DNA from: Drechslerella dactyloides
Lineage: Eukaryota > Ascomycota > Orbiliomycetes > Orbiliales > Orbiliaceae
Length of the DNA stretch: 64,000 nt
Reading direction: 5' to 3'
NCBI GenBank assembly: GCA_020064725.1
Contig: JAGTWJ010000001.1
Coordinates: forward strand, 992,001-1,056,000
A program made the translations under genes and the position numbers. Shown here piece by piece: positions 11,054 through 22,393 of the stretch (position 1 is the first letter of the stretch; each line of letters opens with the position of its first letter). The notes beneath the pieces were generated by a model, which did no database searches, was not told the origin of the DNA, and was given only the letters and a program-made list of their open reading frames with translations.

Positions 11054-11442
11054 CTGATATAGTTAACGTCCTAGAATCGATGTATCAGATATATATCGAT
11101 GACCCTTCATTATAGAAGGAAAGTGAGAAGCAAATGACCCCAAAAAGCATCGAGGTGTTGTTGCTAGGCTGAAGGAGAAACGATAACAAAACCCCCATGA
11201 CTGCCGTATCCGCTCTAGTCCTTAGACAGAAATAATAAAGAAAACACCGCAGATTATATGCATGTTAACGATTTTCTGGACATTGGCACGAAGTATTTTA
11301 CTCTCAAGTCTTCTTTCACATCACATGTATATTACCGAGACTGGCTGAAAATTGAACTTTGGCCAAAGGAAACATAGGAATACAATAATGTAATTAGCCC
11401 AATATGGATCAGATCTGCTCCTGTAATCCCAAGAAGTGTGAG
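10162..11442. other. Intergenic region with a tetranucleotide tract
   Basis: No gene is supported. The stretch holds the 5' flank of the phosphorylase-like gene, a short AAGT microsatellite (listed separately) and AT-rich sequence. Small open frames at 10519-10880 on both strands mirror each other and look random. Confidence 0.4.
10998..11053. repeat. (AAGT)n microsatellite
   Basis: About 14 perfect head-to-tail copies of the four-base unit AAGT. It is read directly from the sequence and is likely length-variable between strains. Confidence 0.95.
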
Positions 11443-12132
11443 CTATAGCGCCAAGACCGCAATAGCAACGAAACTAGCACCGATAGCTAAAGCGGCATTC
11501 AATCGGAGTAATAGTGACGACCTGCTCACAATTGTAATGTCAGTCTCACATATCGCCGCAGACGGGAGCGAGGCCCGGAACATCCGCCCGACAAGGACAG
11601 ATACGTACCCGGCGTTGGCACGAACGGTGGCAGGGCTTGGGCCAGCTGCAGCAGTAGAAAATGGAGAAGAATTCGGAGAACGGGTTGGAGCAGGAACGGT
11701 TTGAGGACGATATGGAGTGAGCGAAGGTTCACTGGGCCCACCATTGTCCACGTTGATGTCCCCCACACCTGGCAGTTTCGTTCCTGTTGCTGGAGGGCCA
11801 TCGTAAAGGGGCGTATGGCGACTTGTGTCGTAATTGTTGGGCGGATCTATATTGGTGGGCGGATCTATATTGGTGCCCGTAGATACGCGTATGCGCGGAA
11901 CAGGGTCGCGAGCCTGGCGTAGTCGGTTAATTTAGTCTGATTCCAAAATGATGAGGAAATTGAAGTGTTCGTTTTGAGCGCTGAGACAGACCTCGATATG
12001 TGTGCTGCGCTTCAGGTTTTCCAGCGAGGGACCTGGGGCAGACCTTGATGTGTCGCGCGCTTGAGAGGGGTTCGCGGCAACAATCGTGAGGAGGGGGCCC
12101 AAGGTGAGAAAGGCCAATACTTTGAAGTGCAT
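11443..12132 (-). CDS. Small secreted, probably GPI-anchored, Pro-rich protein
   Basis: The model is complement(join(11443..11521,11609..11913,11992..12132)), 174 aa. Exon 1 begins with a clear signal peptide (MHFKVLAFLTLGPLL...) likely cleaved near residue 20-25. Exon 2 is Pro/Thr/Ser-rich and contains a tandem NIDPP repeat. Exon 3 ends with NAGSS followed by a hydrophobic stretch and no charged tail, the form expected for a GPI attachment signal. Introns are 78 and 87 nt, and every junction keeps the phase; reading through intron 2 would insert a charged block before the anchor. No enzyme domain is visible, so it is best called a cell-wall or surface protein of unknown function. Signal and anchor calls are by eye. 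Confidence 0.6.
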
Positions 12133-13270
12133 CGCGAAGATTCTGTTAGATACACTCGGATACTATACTGGCTTTCTTAGACTATAAATTCGACGATCTG
12201 TGTAAGTACCGTGGAAATCGATTTGACAAGATTGTCTGATTACCTGAAGCTAGTGGGTGAGCTGAGAGGTCTTATAGGATCAATTTGTTGACCTCCAGCA
12301 ATCTGCCATACCGCATCGGTGCGACATCTGTGGGATGCACTGCCATCTAGATAACGTACAAGGCCTGAAGGAATCGACTTTGGAGTGCACAAGTAATATT
12401 CACAAAACTGCTAAGCCCTTTTTCACAGCTGTGGTCTTGTCCGGGCACCGATAGCTGGGGCGCGGCGGGCGCTATTAGTGCAGGTCAAGTGGGGCTGAAG
12501 GCTGGATTAAAGGCGCTCAAGCGGCACCCTGCTGCGTTGCGCATGACACAGCACGATAGCAATTGAGCAGCTAATTGGCTTCCTGCTCGCTTGCAGGCTG
12601 GTGGATGTCGAGCCAAGCAAGGAGGTGATCTCGAGGCCAACTTGGCGAGGAAGGTTGAAACTTCATGGTGGAGGCGCATACGTGCCAAGCGGGACGACCG
12701 CAGCCTGCTTGCTGGCATAATGAGTGCCAGATAGGATCGCGATACCAGTGTGTGACTCTGACAGAGCGATAGCTCCACAGTGTTCTGCTGGTGGCAATGC
12801 GATATTGCAATCCGAAGGTGCTCAGTAGGCCCTATGCATGCAAGCAAATGCATGTTCGCAGTCCTAGCTAGCTAGCTAGCTTCGGATCTTGAGAGGTGGC
12901 AAACAGACTCGCAGCCTTTCACTCAGATGTTTACTCATACAAGTAGAAGTTCTCTCGTCCACGTGGATCCAGTTTGTCGTCTCTGCGTGTAAACGTATTG
13001 TCAAGGTCAAAGTCCAGGCCTTTTGATTTGGATATAATACAGGTTTTTTCTGTGCAATATTATCTCTTTTATGATATTCCGTAGTTATAGAGCTAAAGCA
13101 TAATGCATATATGCGTCTACATCTACCACGATATATTCAAGAAATCCCTCAGCCCTGAGATTTCGACCGCGAGAGCAATGCCAGGGGCCAAGCGCCGCGC
13201 CGCGCCAGACTCGGCAATGGCGCCAAGGCCGAGCTTCAGATGATTATAAGTTATCCTCCCCTTTAAAAAC
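12133..13270. other. Intergenic region between the GPI protein and the NLR-like gene
   Basis: No gene is supported. It includes four tandem copies of TAGC (12865-12880), which are self-complementary, and AT-rich flanks. Overlapping open frames at 12485-12853 on the minus strand show no motifs. Confidence 0.4.
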
Positions 13271-16200
13271 TTAATGCTCGTCGCGTCGCCTTATTAACAC
13301 TGCCTCTTCGTGCTTTCCCTGCTTCTCTAATAACAGCGCAAGACAGTTAGTATAAAAATCCGTATCTGGGTGGTCAACCCCGAGCTCCTTCTTGCTTCCT
13401 TCTACTGCTCGTCGGCTCATCGATTCTGCTTCTTCGTATCTACCCAGCTCTTCTAGTATTGTTGCAAGATTATTGAGAGCAACAAACGTATGTAGATGGT
13501 TAACTCCGAGTTCCCTCTCGCTACCCTCTAGTGCTCGTCGACCAAATAACTCCGCCTCTTCGTATCTTCCCAGCCCCTCCAGCATAACTGCAAGATTGCT
13601 GATGTTAGCAAGCGTTTTTAGGTGGTTGGCCCCAAGGTTCTTCTCGTTCCACTCTAGTGTTCGTCGGGCCATCAACTCTGCCTCTTCGTTTCTTCCCAGT
13701 CCCTTCAGCACAAACGCAACATTGTTGGTGCCGGTAAGCGTTTGTGGGTGGTCGGCCCCGAGTTCCTTCTCCGTTACTTCTAATACTCGTCGGCTCAATA
13801 ATTCTGCCTCTTCATATCTGCCCTGCCTCCCCAGTATTATCACCAGATTGTTGACAGTGGTGAGTGTATCTAAGTCGTTGGGCCCGAGCTCCTTTTCCCT
13901 TATCGTGATCGCCTCTCGAAGTGTAGGCTCTGCCATAATGAGATTCCCTTTTAATGTATAAAATTGTCCCAGCTTAGTATTGAGCGATGCAAGACATAGC
14001 AAATCCTGCCGATCAGTCAAAATACCGGACGACGTAACTTCTCTCGCGTGAGGGAGTAGAATCTGGCAGTCCAACCACGTCTCGTATTCTCCGCTAGGGA
14101 ACAATTCTGCCATAACCTTGATCGCCTCGCCCCGCCACTTCTCCAGCTTGCCGTTCCGCTCTATCCACTTCCTAGTCGACAGCTGGACCAATCGGTGCAT
14201 CTCGAATGCATTGTCTCCAGCTTGCTCCCGGATAAGCGAGAAACTGATCAGCGGCGCTATAGTCCCCTCAAACTGCAGCCGGTCCATATTGTTGAGCAAT
14301 AGCCATTCCGGAATACCCTGTCTATTGAACATGCTCATGAGTGCAAGCAGGTCCGCAGCCTCCGTCTTCTCCCGTTTGATCTGATCGAACGAAATCTGCC
14401 ATGTCGTAATTACCGCATGCCTATTACTGTAATCGCGCCGGAGATCTTTCACTTCGTTGTCATCCAGGAGACTCGCCCGGTAAGCTTCGCTCTCCCGGAA
14501 GAGACTGAGGTACGTAGACACGGTGACCCGCGGCAGCTTTGACTGTATATATGCTGCAGCGTGCGTAATTGCCAGTGGAATACCTTCAAGTACCCGGGCC
14601 AGCTCTTTCAAATTTGATTCCGAAGAGACGTTCCCTGGAATCATTGTCCTGAGCAATTCTACTGACTCCGCCTCTTCCATTGGTTCCACTGCAACAAGCT
14701 TTCCAAAGGTTGCGACGAGGTTTCTGGCTGCGGTCGAGTTGCGTGATGTGATAAGAATCGACCCATTCGACGACTGGGGAAGAAACGTCTCTAATGGTGG
14801 CTGTAACTCAGTTGCTTGATCGTGCGGTGAGGCGCCCCTTGCAACATCATTGCCCCCGAAAAACACCCTTCCATCATCGACATTGTCCAGGATCATAAGC
14901 CACTGTCCGTTGGCTTCACTTGAAAGCCAGTTGTGCACCAGACGTAGCACGTTAACTTTTGGGTCGTCTCGCCCGGGAAGCTCAAGCTTGTCCGCCATCT
15001 CTCGATACGCTTGCTCGAATCGAGTCTCACTACTCGCATGAATCCAGAACACTGCCTTCTGCGGATTGTGCTTTCGCATACGATATGCATACTCGATAGC
15101 GATTTGAGACTTCCTATTGGCATTTAGCTGCTGTGAAAATGGCTGGAGTAGCAGACTTACCCTACTCCCCCAAGACCGACTAGTGCGTCTCTCCTATGCT
15201 TCATCGGTGCCACTTGCTGGCCTCCTATTTCCAGCTCACCTAATATCTCCTCTCGACCAATAAATCGATCGTCTTGCCAGAAGGGAACCATGAATAGTTT
15301 GGCAAGTGCTAAATCGGATAGAAAATAAGCAGCATAATACATGACTCTTGGATGGTTTACGTACAGGACGTATTCGTAGTACCGGCCAAGCTGTCTTCCC
15401 TGTTCGGCAGTTCGGTCTTTATAAACTGCTTTAGAATTCCATAGATCTGGCGATAACGCTCATCGTCTCTACTGCAACATCTGACCATCTCCATATGATT
15501 TGCATCGATGGTCTCGACCGTTTCTTGTTCCACAGCGAGATCAAGCTTCGAGGAAAAGTTATCTACTACCTACACTACGTATTAGTCTCCGCAGTTCCCG
15601 AAACTTTGTTGATTTAGTGTTTGGGGAGTCGACTCCGTACCTTGCTACCCAGTCCTTTCATGCCAGAGATCCCCTTTGCCTCTTGGAACGAGTGTATTTT
15701 AATCTCGTGATTTCTAAGTACAGTCTTGAACTGCTCGTGAATATTATCCAACACCTCACCGTTTACTTCAAGTGTCCGCACAAGCCGCTTATTCGAGTCT
15801 TGAAGGCCTAAGCTCGCCAGGTTCGACGCAATCTCCCCCCAACTTGCGTATGCGCTTCCTCGATGAGGAGTCCCAAGGAAGATAATTAACCTTGTCCGCT
15901 TGCATATCGTTTCCGATCTGCGAAGTGCCTTCGCTGACGCGTTAGGAGAGACGGTTATTTCAGTGGTATAGGTTTAGCCTTACATCCTTGACAATGATTC
16001 CACCAAGGCTATGCACTACAAATATGATTGGAGCCTGTACATATACTGTCAGACTTGCTCAAAAGTATCAAGAGAGCAACATACCTCATTGTCGATTTCC
16101 CTGGCTAGCTTGACAGAAAGATCCTGACCATGCTGCGACACACTGTTCTGGTTGTTTGCTTGGAAAAGTCCTCCAATGACATCCGCATTGTACCCATACG

Positions 16201-16597
16201 TCCATATTCGAGCCTGGGGAAGGTCGGGAACAAGATACTCTTCCGGCCAGAAGATATCTTCAGGTGTGCTCGTTTGGCCCTGATTATTCTCCTCTTCCTC
16301 GCCCTTCTTTTTCCGCAAGAACGACATAAAGCTTTTCCGCTTGTCAGTGCGCGCGTCGGTGCTTTCGGTGCTCTCATTGCGGCCGGTGGTGGAAGTGGAA
16401 GTGGATCGTGGATGTGACCATGTCCTTTGTGGATGCCCTCTGAGGCCATGGATGAATATGATGCTGCCTGCAGTCAGAACACATTATTAAGGTTAAGAGG
16501 CGAAGAATGGGTAGGAGTTATACTTCAGAACGTGCTGTTCCCCACCAGCATCGTCGTCTGTAGAGAGCAGAGTGGCCCCGAGCCGATGGATCGTCAT
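13271..16597 (-). CDS. NLR-like receptor: alpha/beta-hydrolase, NB-ARC, TPR
   Basis: Seven exons: complement(join(13271..15113,15161..15308,15365..15569,15641..15928,15984..16034,16085..16463,16524..16597)), 995 aa, all phases consistent. Residues about 25-310 form a serine-hydrolase/lipase-like domain: IIFIHGLRGHPQRTW, a nucleophile motif HSLGG, then FLGTPHRGS and a late conserved His in DANHMEM. NB-ARC follows: the lead-in FMVPFWQDDRFIGRE, a P-loop GLGGVGKSQ, Walker B MILDNVDD and ILITSRN. The last ~240 residues are six 42-residue TPRs (kinesin-light-chain type). In filamentous fungi such proteins are STAND switches: the TPRs sense a ligand, NB-ARC oligomerises and the N-terminal enzyme is the effector. 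That role is inferred; catalysis is plausible because the Ser motif is intact. Intron 6 (47 nt) interrupts the P-loop codons. Confidence 0.88.
13274..13993 (-). repeat. Six 126-bp TPR-coding repeats
   Basis: Within the receptor gene the coding sequence repeats every 126 bp (42 aa). Each unit carries an NNL..L / GRYEEAE / RR / ELG..H..T pattern. The first and last units are the most divergent, and the last is cut short by the stop. Confidence 0.85.
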
Positions 16598-17414
16598 AAT
16601 TGTGGTCGAAAAAATACAGAGACTCTATATGAATCAGACAGTAGTGCTCTAAGCTAAGAGTAGCACATTCGTGACCATGCTACGAGGTATATCTATAGAA
16701 AGTCAGGGCCTCCGGTACCATGGTCGCTTGATTGATGATGCTCATTGCAGTTCACATTTGGTCGCGTTTTAGGAGCGGGGTCGGATGACGCCGTGTGAAT
16801 TATAAGAGCGGCTCAAACGACGGAAGATCAAGGCTCGCTGCGGAATGTTCGGCAGTTGCTTGGCTTTTGCTCCACAAGGCTGACTGTGGCCCCACAGCTA
16901 GCTCCTGATCCTTCAAACGTACACATGTACCGATACCTGTACTTGTACTTCAGAACTGCCAGCACGTACGCGTACGTACTGTCGTAGGTACGTGCTTAAG
17001 AGAGTAAGAAGTATGCGCTTATATACCACCCAATAACGAACTTGAGAGCTGAACTATATTGATGTCGCGATCTATAACATCTCGCCTTCCTCTATATTTA
17101 TAGAACAGGTAAACGTAACTTATAAACCTGCAAAGAAATCTGCGTGGAGATACCTGAGATATTGCATACTGCGCAGCTGCATGAGTTGGCAGCAAAATCC
17201 AACATCCTGTAAATGGCAAAACCAAGACGCAAACAGGTAATCTGACAAACTCCGCATCTTGTGGTATTTTTACCCGGCAACACGCTCCGATACCAATCGC
17301 CAAGACACGGCTGAGTGCTTTCCGATTCGCGGTGCCAACATTTGATTGCTCACGTAGCGAGGTGGGTCCACAGACCGCACCTTCACAACCAACTTCCGGA
17401 TACCTATACCGAAA
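16598..17414. other. Intergenic region upstream of the NLR-like gene
   Basis: It holds the promoter of the minus-strand receptor and possibly of the plus-strand ZZ gene. A 177-codon minus-strand frame at 17019-17552 has no recognisable domain and overlaps the likely first exon of the ZZ gene. Confidence 0.35.
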
Positions 17415-19318
17415 ATGATGAGGGGCGCAAAAGTCGACGCCGGCGGACCGGCTGAGACGGTTGGCTTGGGAGGGTTGCGGCTTACACATGAGACGAGCGG
17501 GGCGCGAGAATACGTTCCTTTCGGTAGCAGCCCGGAATACGAGAACAGTCAAGCCAGAAGGTCGAGCGTCGCAGCGAATGAGAATTTAGCTAGCAGCGCT
17601 CCGAAGGTCGTGCGAGCGAGTCAGCAAAGTTCGGTAAGCATCGAAGCCATATTTTGTACTCTAAATACTCGGCGTAGACCCCGCGCTTGTCCATCAAAAA
17701 AGGCCCATGGTTAGCAGAACCGCCATGCTCTATTCAGCAGTACTTAAGCACAATTTCCATTTGGCACCGAAGTTTGTAGCGCCGGAGATCAAGCTTGCAA
17801 GTCTACACCATAAAATTACGGCACCTATATTAATACTCTATTCCTGCACTTCGGTTCATAGAACTGGTACGAAACGCAGGCCGTCGAACCCAACCCTGGA
17901 AACTACCAGCACGAATATCTGGTGAGGCCGGCGCCGGTAGCCGATGAAGTCACTGCCAAAGTAGAGAAACCGTTCAAGTTCTTCTGCGACAACTGCGATA
18001 GAGAGATCGGAACAGACGAACCCCGGATCCACTGTAATGATTGCGAAGACTATGACTCGTGCTCATTCTGCCATCTGTCCGGACGGATGAGCGGGAAGCA
18101 TACCTCCGCTCATCGGTTCCAAATCATCAAGCCGAGCGAGCAACCTGGTTCAAAACTCCAAGACAAGTCTACTCGCAGCAAGAGTGACCAGCAGGCCCGG
18201 CGCACGGATGGCCAAAATTCCAATCCAACAATGGCCACATCCCCTCAGAGTGCTATTCCGCACAAACCCGTCCAAAGCAGTCAGTCGCTCTCAGCTGGAA
18301 AGTCAACTACAGCAAGCGGCATACGCGAAGAACAGTGGGGATGGCTAGGCCGTATCAAGAACGGAAAGAAAGAAATCTCACCTCAGGCAAAGAACCTATT
18401 CAACGCCATCTTCGACTACATCGACAACATGTACGAGCCATTCGGTGCCGGCCATCTAACAGCCAAGAAGCTCATGCACGCACGCACATTCTGGTTGCCT
18501 CCAAAAGCCAAAAAATGGTGGTTTGACAACGCACGGGAGGCCGAACTTGAGAGAGAGGATCCGAGGTATCTACACTATCAATCCATGTTAGAGGATCTGC
18601 TCGAAGAGATGGATATCGATACCGGTCCATCTAAATATGATCGAGTGGATACTTCTCGATCCTCCCGATCCTCTTGGAACGGATGGCAGATCGCTCAAGT
18701 CAAGCGCGAGGAGTTCTACAAGTTGTGCACCGAGCACATGTTTGCCTTCCCAAACATATCCTGGCGGGAGACAGCCGCGATGATCAAGGCGATTCCGGAT
18801 GCGTACAAGACCCTGTTACCCAGCGGATATCCGGCAGAGACATGCTTTCCAGCGCGGGATCATGCTACGGATTGGCGGCTGACGAACCTGAGGGGCAAAT
18901 ATCCCACTTGGTCATTTCTGATTTACTCTACTGATGCGAGAAACTCGAAGGGTGAGCTCATAGACTTTGAGAAACCAAGAACTGGGAGCAGCGGTGAGTG
19001 CCTGTATACCTGTAGCCAGTGTGCTGTTCAAACAGAGGGCTGACAAACTCGTTTTGCCACCGGGCGTGATATATAGATGGTACTGCCCGTCTTCGCCAAG
19101 GAAAGGAAACCGTGATAACGAGAGAAGTTCCGCGGAAGCCACGGGTTGACGACATAATAGAAGTTGAACGCGATCTTTTACGGAGAGCGAATAGATATGA
19201 GAGATATGACAGAGATGACAGAGCTAGAGATGCCAGAAATGACAGAGATTACAGAGACTACAGAGATTACAGAGATGACAGAGATGACATATACAGCAGA
19301 GATGACATATATATATAA
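17415..19318 (+). CDS. ZZ-type zinc-finger protein with Arg/Asp-repeat tail
   Basis: The model is join(17415..17633,17862..18993,19077..19318), 530 aa. The ZZ finger is clear in the middle exon: FFCDNCDREIG, HCNDCEDYDSCSFC and an H..H pair in HTSAH, which supply the two zinc sites. After a Ser/Gln-rich linker comes a helical region (about EQWGWLGRIKNG to the YPTWSFLIY block) seen in fungal ZZ proteins of unknown function. Intron 2 (83 nt, GTGAGT) joins to an exon whose DDIIEVERDLLRR segment leads into tandem RD[D/Y] triplets before the stop. The middle exon is certain. The first exon is weaker: it rests on a start codon, a GTAAGC donor and correct phase, but the intron would be 228 nt, so another exon may be hidden. 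ZZ fingers bind proteins or ubiquitin-like partners; the partner here is unknown. Confidence 0.68.
19196..19318 (+). repeat. 9-bp coding minisatellite (AGAGATGAC/AGAGATTAC)
   Basis: Imperfect 9-base units run head to tail through the end of the ZZ gene and encode repeating Arg-Asp-Asp/Tyr triplets in frame. The second reading frame is also open and gives a Glu-Met-Thr repeat. Confidence 0.8.
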
Positions 19319-19577
19319 CAGAGATTGCAGATATGACATGGACAGAAGGAGAGACTCTTACACGAAACCGGGAGTTATAACACAGAGGGCTACGGACTGG
19401 GTGTATACTAGGAAACAGTCTGCCAATCCTTGATCTCGAGCTCGCGAGGCAGATGGACTGATATCACGATAAGCCTTCTATGTTAGATTAAGTAATCTTA
19501 TATGTGCTATATATTTCCGAGAAAGCATCGCTTGACATTGAATTGGCTCGAGTCGTCTAGTCCAGCTCTCTGACTCC

Positions 19578-20661
19578 TCATATCTTCGCATGTTCCGCCT
19601 TCCCAATAGCCCCATCCGCCGTCATCCCCTCCCTCATTGTCTTCACAACACCAGTCCCCTTCGCAATCGGGAAGTCCCACGCCTCGTCACCGCCAAACCA
19701 CCAATTCCTCTCCTCGCCACCGGAAAGAAAGCTGCAATCCCCATTGACGTCACAACTCCAACCGCCCAACACGCCCTTTCCTCGCCACGGTAACACCGGA
19801 ATGGTTACCTTATTCAGATCCAACGTCCCCGTCCTCGGCACTTCTTTCCCGTCAACGTCCACCCACTCTGCTGTCACGCTCGGGTCTTTTCGCTTGTACA
19901 TTGAGTTTGAACACGTCCCTGCGCCTACGTCCATGTCCGGATCGCCGACGAGCGCTCTACCTGCGGCAATGACTGCAGCGGCGTGGGACACGAGCACGAT
20001 CGCCGTGACATCCGGGTGTGCTTCGTCGATGTACGTGATGAGACGTGTAAGGGTGTATGCGGCGCGGTCGTGGATCTGCGCCATGGTCTCGCCGCGGATA
20101 GCGGGCGTGATAATCTGCGTGTATGCGGTGTTCAGGCTTGGGAAGAAGGTATTCAGCAGCTCGGCAGTTGGCGGCAGCGGGTGGTCGAATGGCGCGACGC
20201 CGAACCATTCACTATATTCATCCGAGGTATAATTAGACGCTGACGTAATTGGTATATACAGGCGCCGAGTGGTACGTACGCGATGCCGCCCTCGATGCCT
20301 TCAATACCGATATCCAGCGCCTTGGCGATGGGATCCGACGTCTGTAGACATCGGTAGTACGGCGAAGAGTAGATCTGCTGCGGCCTCACGGGGAGGCTCG
20401 CGAGGTGAGCGCCCAACTGCTTCGCCTGGTCGACGCCATACGAGGTCAGCGGGGGGTCGGAGGGGATCCCTGTCGGCGACTTGATGGTCGCATCGTACGC
20501 GCCGCTGTTCGACACTACCCAATTCGAGCGGAACTAAGCATTTCGTGCAACCGCAGTTAGCAGAAAGTACAACCATGTCGATTCGAAAGCGGTCGCGCGA
20601 CACCGAAGGACGAGCGAGAGTGACCTACCCCGTGCCGGACGATGTAGATTGTTTCGAGCAT
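19578..20661 (-). CDS. Histidine phosphatase (phosphoglycerate-mutase-like)
   Basis: The model is complement(join(19578..20211,20280..20533,20629..20661)), 306 aa. The 33-nt first exon encodes the catalytic VRHG right after the start. Exon 2 has SDPPLTSYG and IYSSPYYRCLQT, which carries the second Arg. Exon 3 opens with EWFG and later shows VLVSHAAAV with the second catalytic His, so the RHG/H pocket looks complete. Fungal relatives with this layout and the extended C-terminal tail include Tfc7-like proteins linked to TFIIIC, but a plain cytosolic phosphatase is equally possible. Intron 2 (68 nt) was chosen because its strong GTACGT donor keeps the phase and restores the GIAEWFG join. It is divergent to the FKBP12 gene. 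Confidence 0.85.
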
Positions 20662-21076
20662 GCTTAATTCCTCTCAGCAGCTGTATACCGGTACAATCAT
20701 CTAACAGAAGCGGTGTTTTTTCTCCAAGCTCTTGAACGTCTCTAGCATTACCGAACGAGGTAGGAGGACGCGAACAGGGCTGTTGGATTTCTTCGCGTTG
20801 CAGCGGATGTCGAGGCGCCGAACCCAATTTATATCGAAACCGGCCAAGATCCAGCGTTTTTATCTCCATCTACCCCACTCTCTTCCTTACCGCCACTATT
20901 CCATCCCCGACAACTTACATACGCACAGACACACCGATCACCACCGCCACATCCTCCTAGCACCTGAACCAACCGTCCATATCCATCCATACGTTAACCT
21001 CGGCTACCACGCTACCACGGCCCGCACCGCTTGAGCCTATAGTCTACCTACGCCCCTAAAAACCGCGCTACCCACT
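20662..21076. promoter_or_regulatory. Shared divergent promoter, histidine phosphatase and FKBP12
   Basis: The 415 bp between two divergent start codons hold both promoters. The half next to FKBP12 is rich in C and A on the plus strand, a common fungal 5' leader feature. I could not assign specific factor sites. Confidence 0.5.
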
Positions 21077-21403
21077 ATGGGCGTCGAAAAGGAGATTATC
21101 TCGCCCGGCGACGGCGCAACCTACCCCAAAGTCGGCGACAGAGTCTCAATCCACTACAACGGCACCCTCACGAACGGGAAAAAGTTCGACTCCTCCATCG
21201 ACCGTGGCAGCCCGTTCATCACGCGCATCGGGGTGGGTGATGTCATCAAGGGCTGGGACGAGGGCGTGCCGACGATGTCTGTTGGCGAGAAAGCGCGGTT
21301 AACAATCACGCCGGACTATGCGTACGGAGATCGGGGGTATCCGAATCTGATACCCCCGGGCGCAACTTTGATCTTCGAGGTTGAGCTGCTGAAGATCCTG
21401 TAA
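21077..21403 (+). CDS. FPR1: FK506-binding protein, FKBP12 type
   Basis: This is a 108-aa single-domain peptidyl-prolyl cis-trans isomerase without introns or targeting signal, so cytosolic. It is the receptor for FK506 and rapamycin, whose complexes inhibit calcineurin and TOR. The pocket residues can be seen: Tyr in HYNGT, Phe-Asp in KKFDSS, Val-Ile-x-x-Trp in DVIKGWDEG, Tyr in DYAYG, and the closing FEVELLKI strand. One difference from the human protein is Thr where the second Phe of the FKF stretch lies (PFITR). The length equals the family norm. Confidence 0.96.
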   Translation: MGVEKEIISPGDGATYPKVGDRVSIHYNGTLTNGKKFDSSIDRGSPFITRIGVGDVIKGWDEGVPTMSVGEKARLTITPDYAYGDRGYPNLIPPGATLIFEVELLKIL

Positions 21404-22393
21404 AATGGCTATGTACGTGTGGGTTTGATTTTGGCGCGTCCTTTTAGCAATAATACTTTTCAGCCTATCGCTTGGTGGTGTTTTGAAGTTCGATCCGTTG
21501 TGGGCGGTTGGTTTGTGATATGAGCCTAAAATTGGTTTGCGTTCCGAAGCAAGGAGGGCTCCCGGCGAAAGATCGGATGGCTGTTGAAACTGCGTTATCA
21601 CTTAAGCACTTGTTATCCGTATCCGTACAAGTGTTTAAGTATTTTACCCTCATGTCTGTTTATCATAAGCACTAGGATTCCTCATATGAATCCTACACAT
21701 GCGCAAACGCTCATATGATCTTCATCGTAAATGAATTGCACAAGTTGTGCATGACTCTACTGCAAGCCTCTAATGCAAGCCTCTAATGCAAGCGTCCAGA
21801 TCTACCTATGATGCGGGGCTGACTACGCCTAATTGAGCATATATAATTCTATCCATTATGACTCGAGGCTCTATTCGCTCATGTGGCTCTGGATCCCACG
21901 TAATATTGTAATTTTAGTGTATTCGCCTGGTCTCGCAAGTCAAACCCAAACAATTCCACTAGTCGCCTAGTTCTCAACTAAATGGATAGATACATACGCG
22001 TATGGGGCACTGAGCCTAGATTATTTGTTCGCAGGATTCAAAATATGCAATCTATAATATTAAAAATATTTCGTATCCACGTATGGGTGATATTATGCGA
22101 CTTGTGGAAAGCAGGCATACATTAATGACATTCATAGGGGCATCAGGGTATAAGAAAAATATATGGGCGTATAGGCGTGCAAACGTCATCTACAGGCGGC
22201 TCTAGAACGGAAAGCCGAAACTAGAGGCAGGTGGTAACAACATCATTAAAGTAGGAAATAAAGACAGAAAAAAAAACCCCCCAAACTCCAGACTCATGTA
22301 CCTCCCTCCCTCTCTCTATGGGGTATGTATGCAGATGGAATAAAAAACTAGGTGATGAATCGAAGGTGACATGACGGCGTGTGTACCACCATA
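21404..22393. other. Convergent intergenic region, FKBP12 to GH79
   Basis: This is a long 3' flank of nearly 1 kb, AT-rich, with a partly repeated phrase near 21765-21795 (CTCTAATGCAAGC in two copies). No gene is supported. Confidence 0.4.

Noticed and set aside
17019..17552. A 177-codon minus-strand frame
   Set aside because: No motif; it overlaps the likely first exon of the ZZ gene and has mixed composition.
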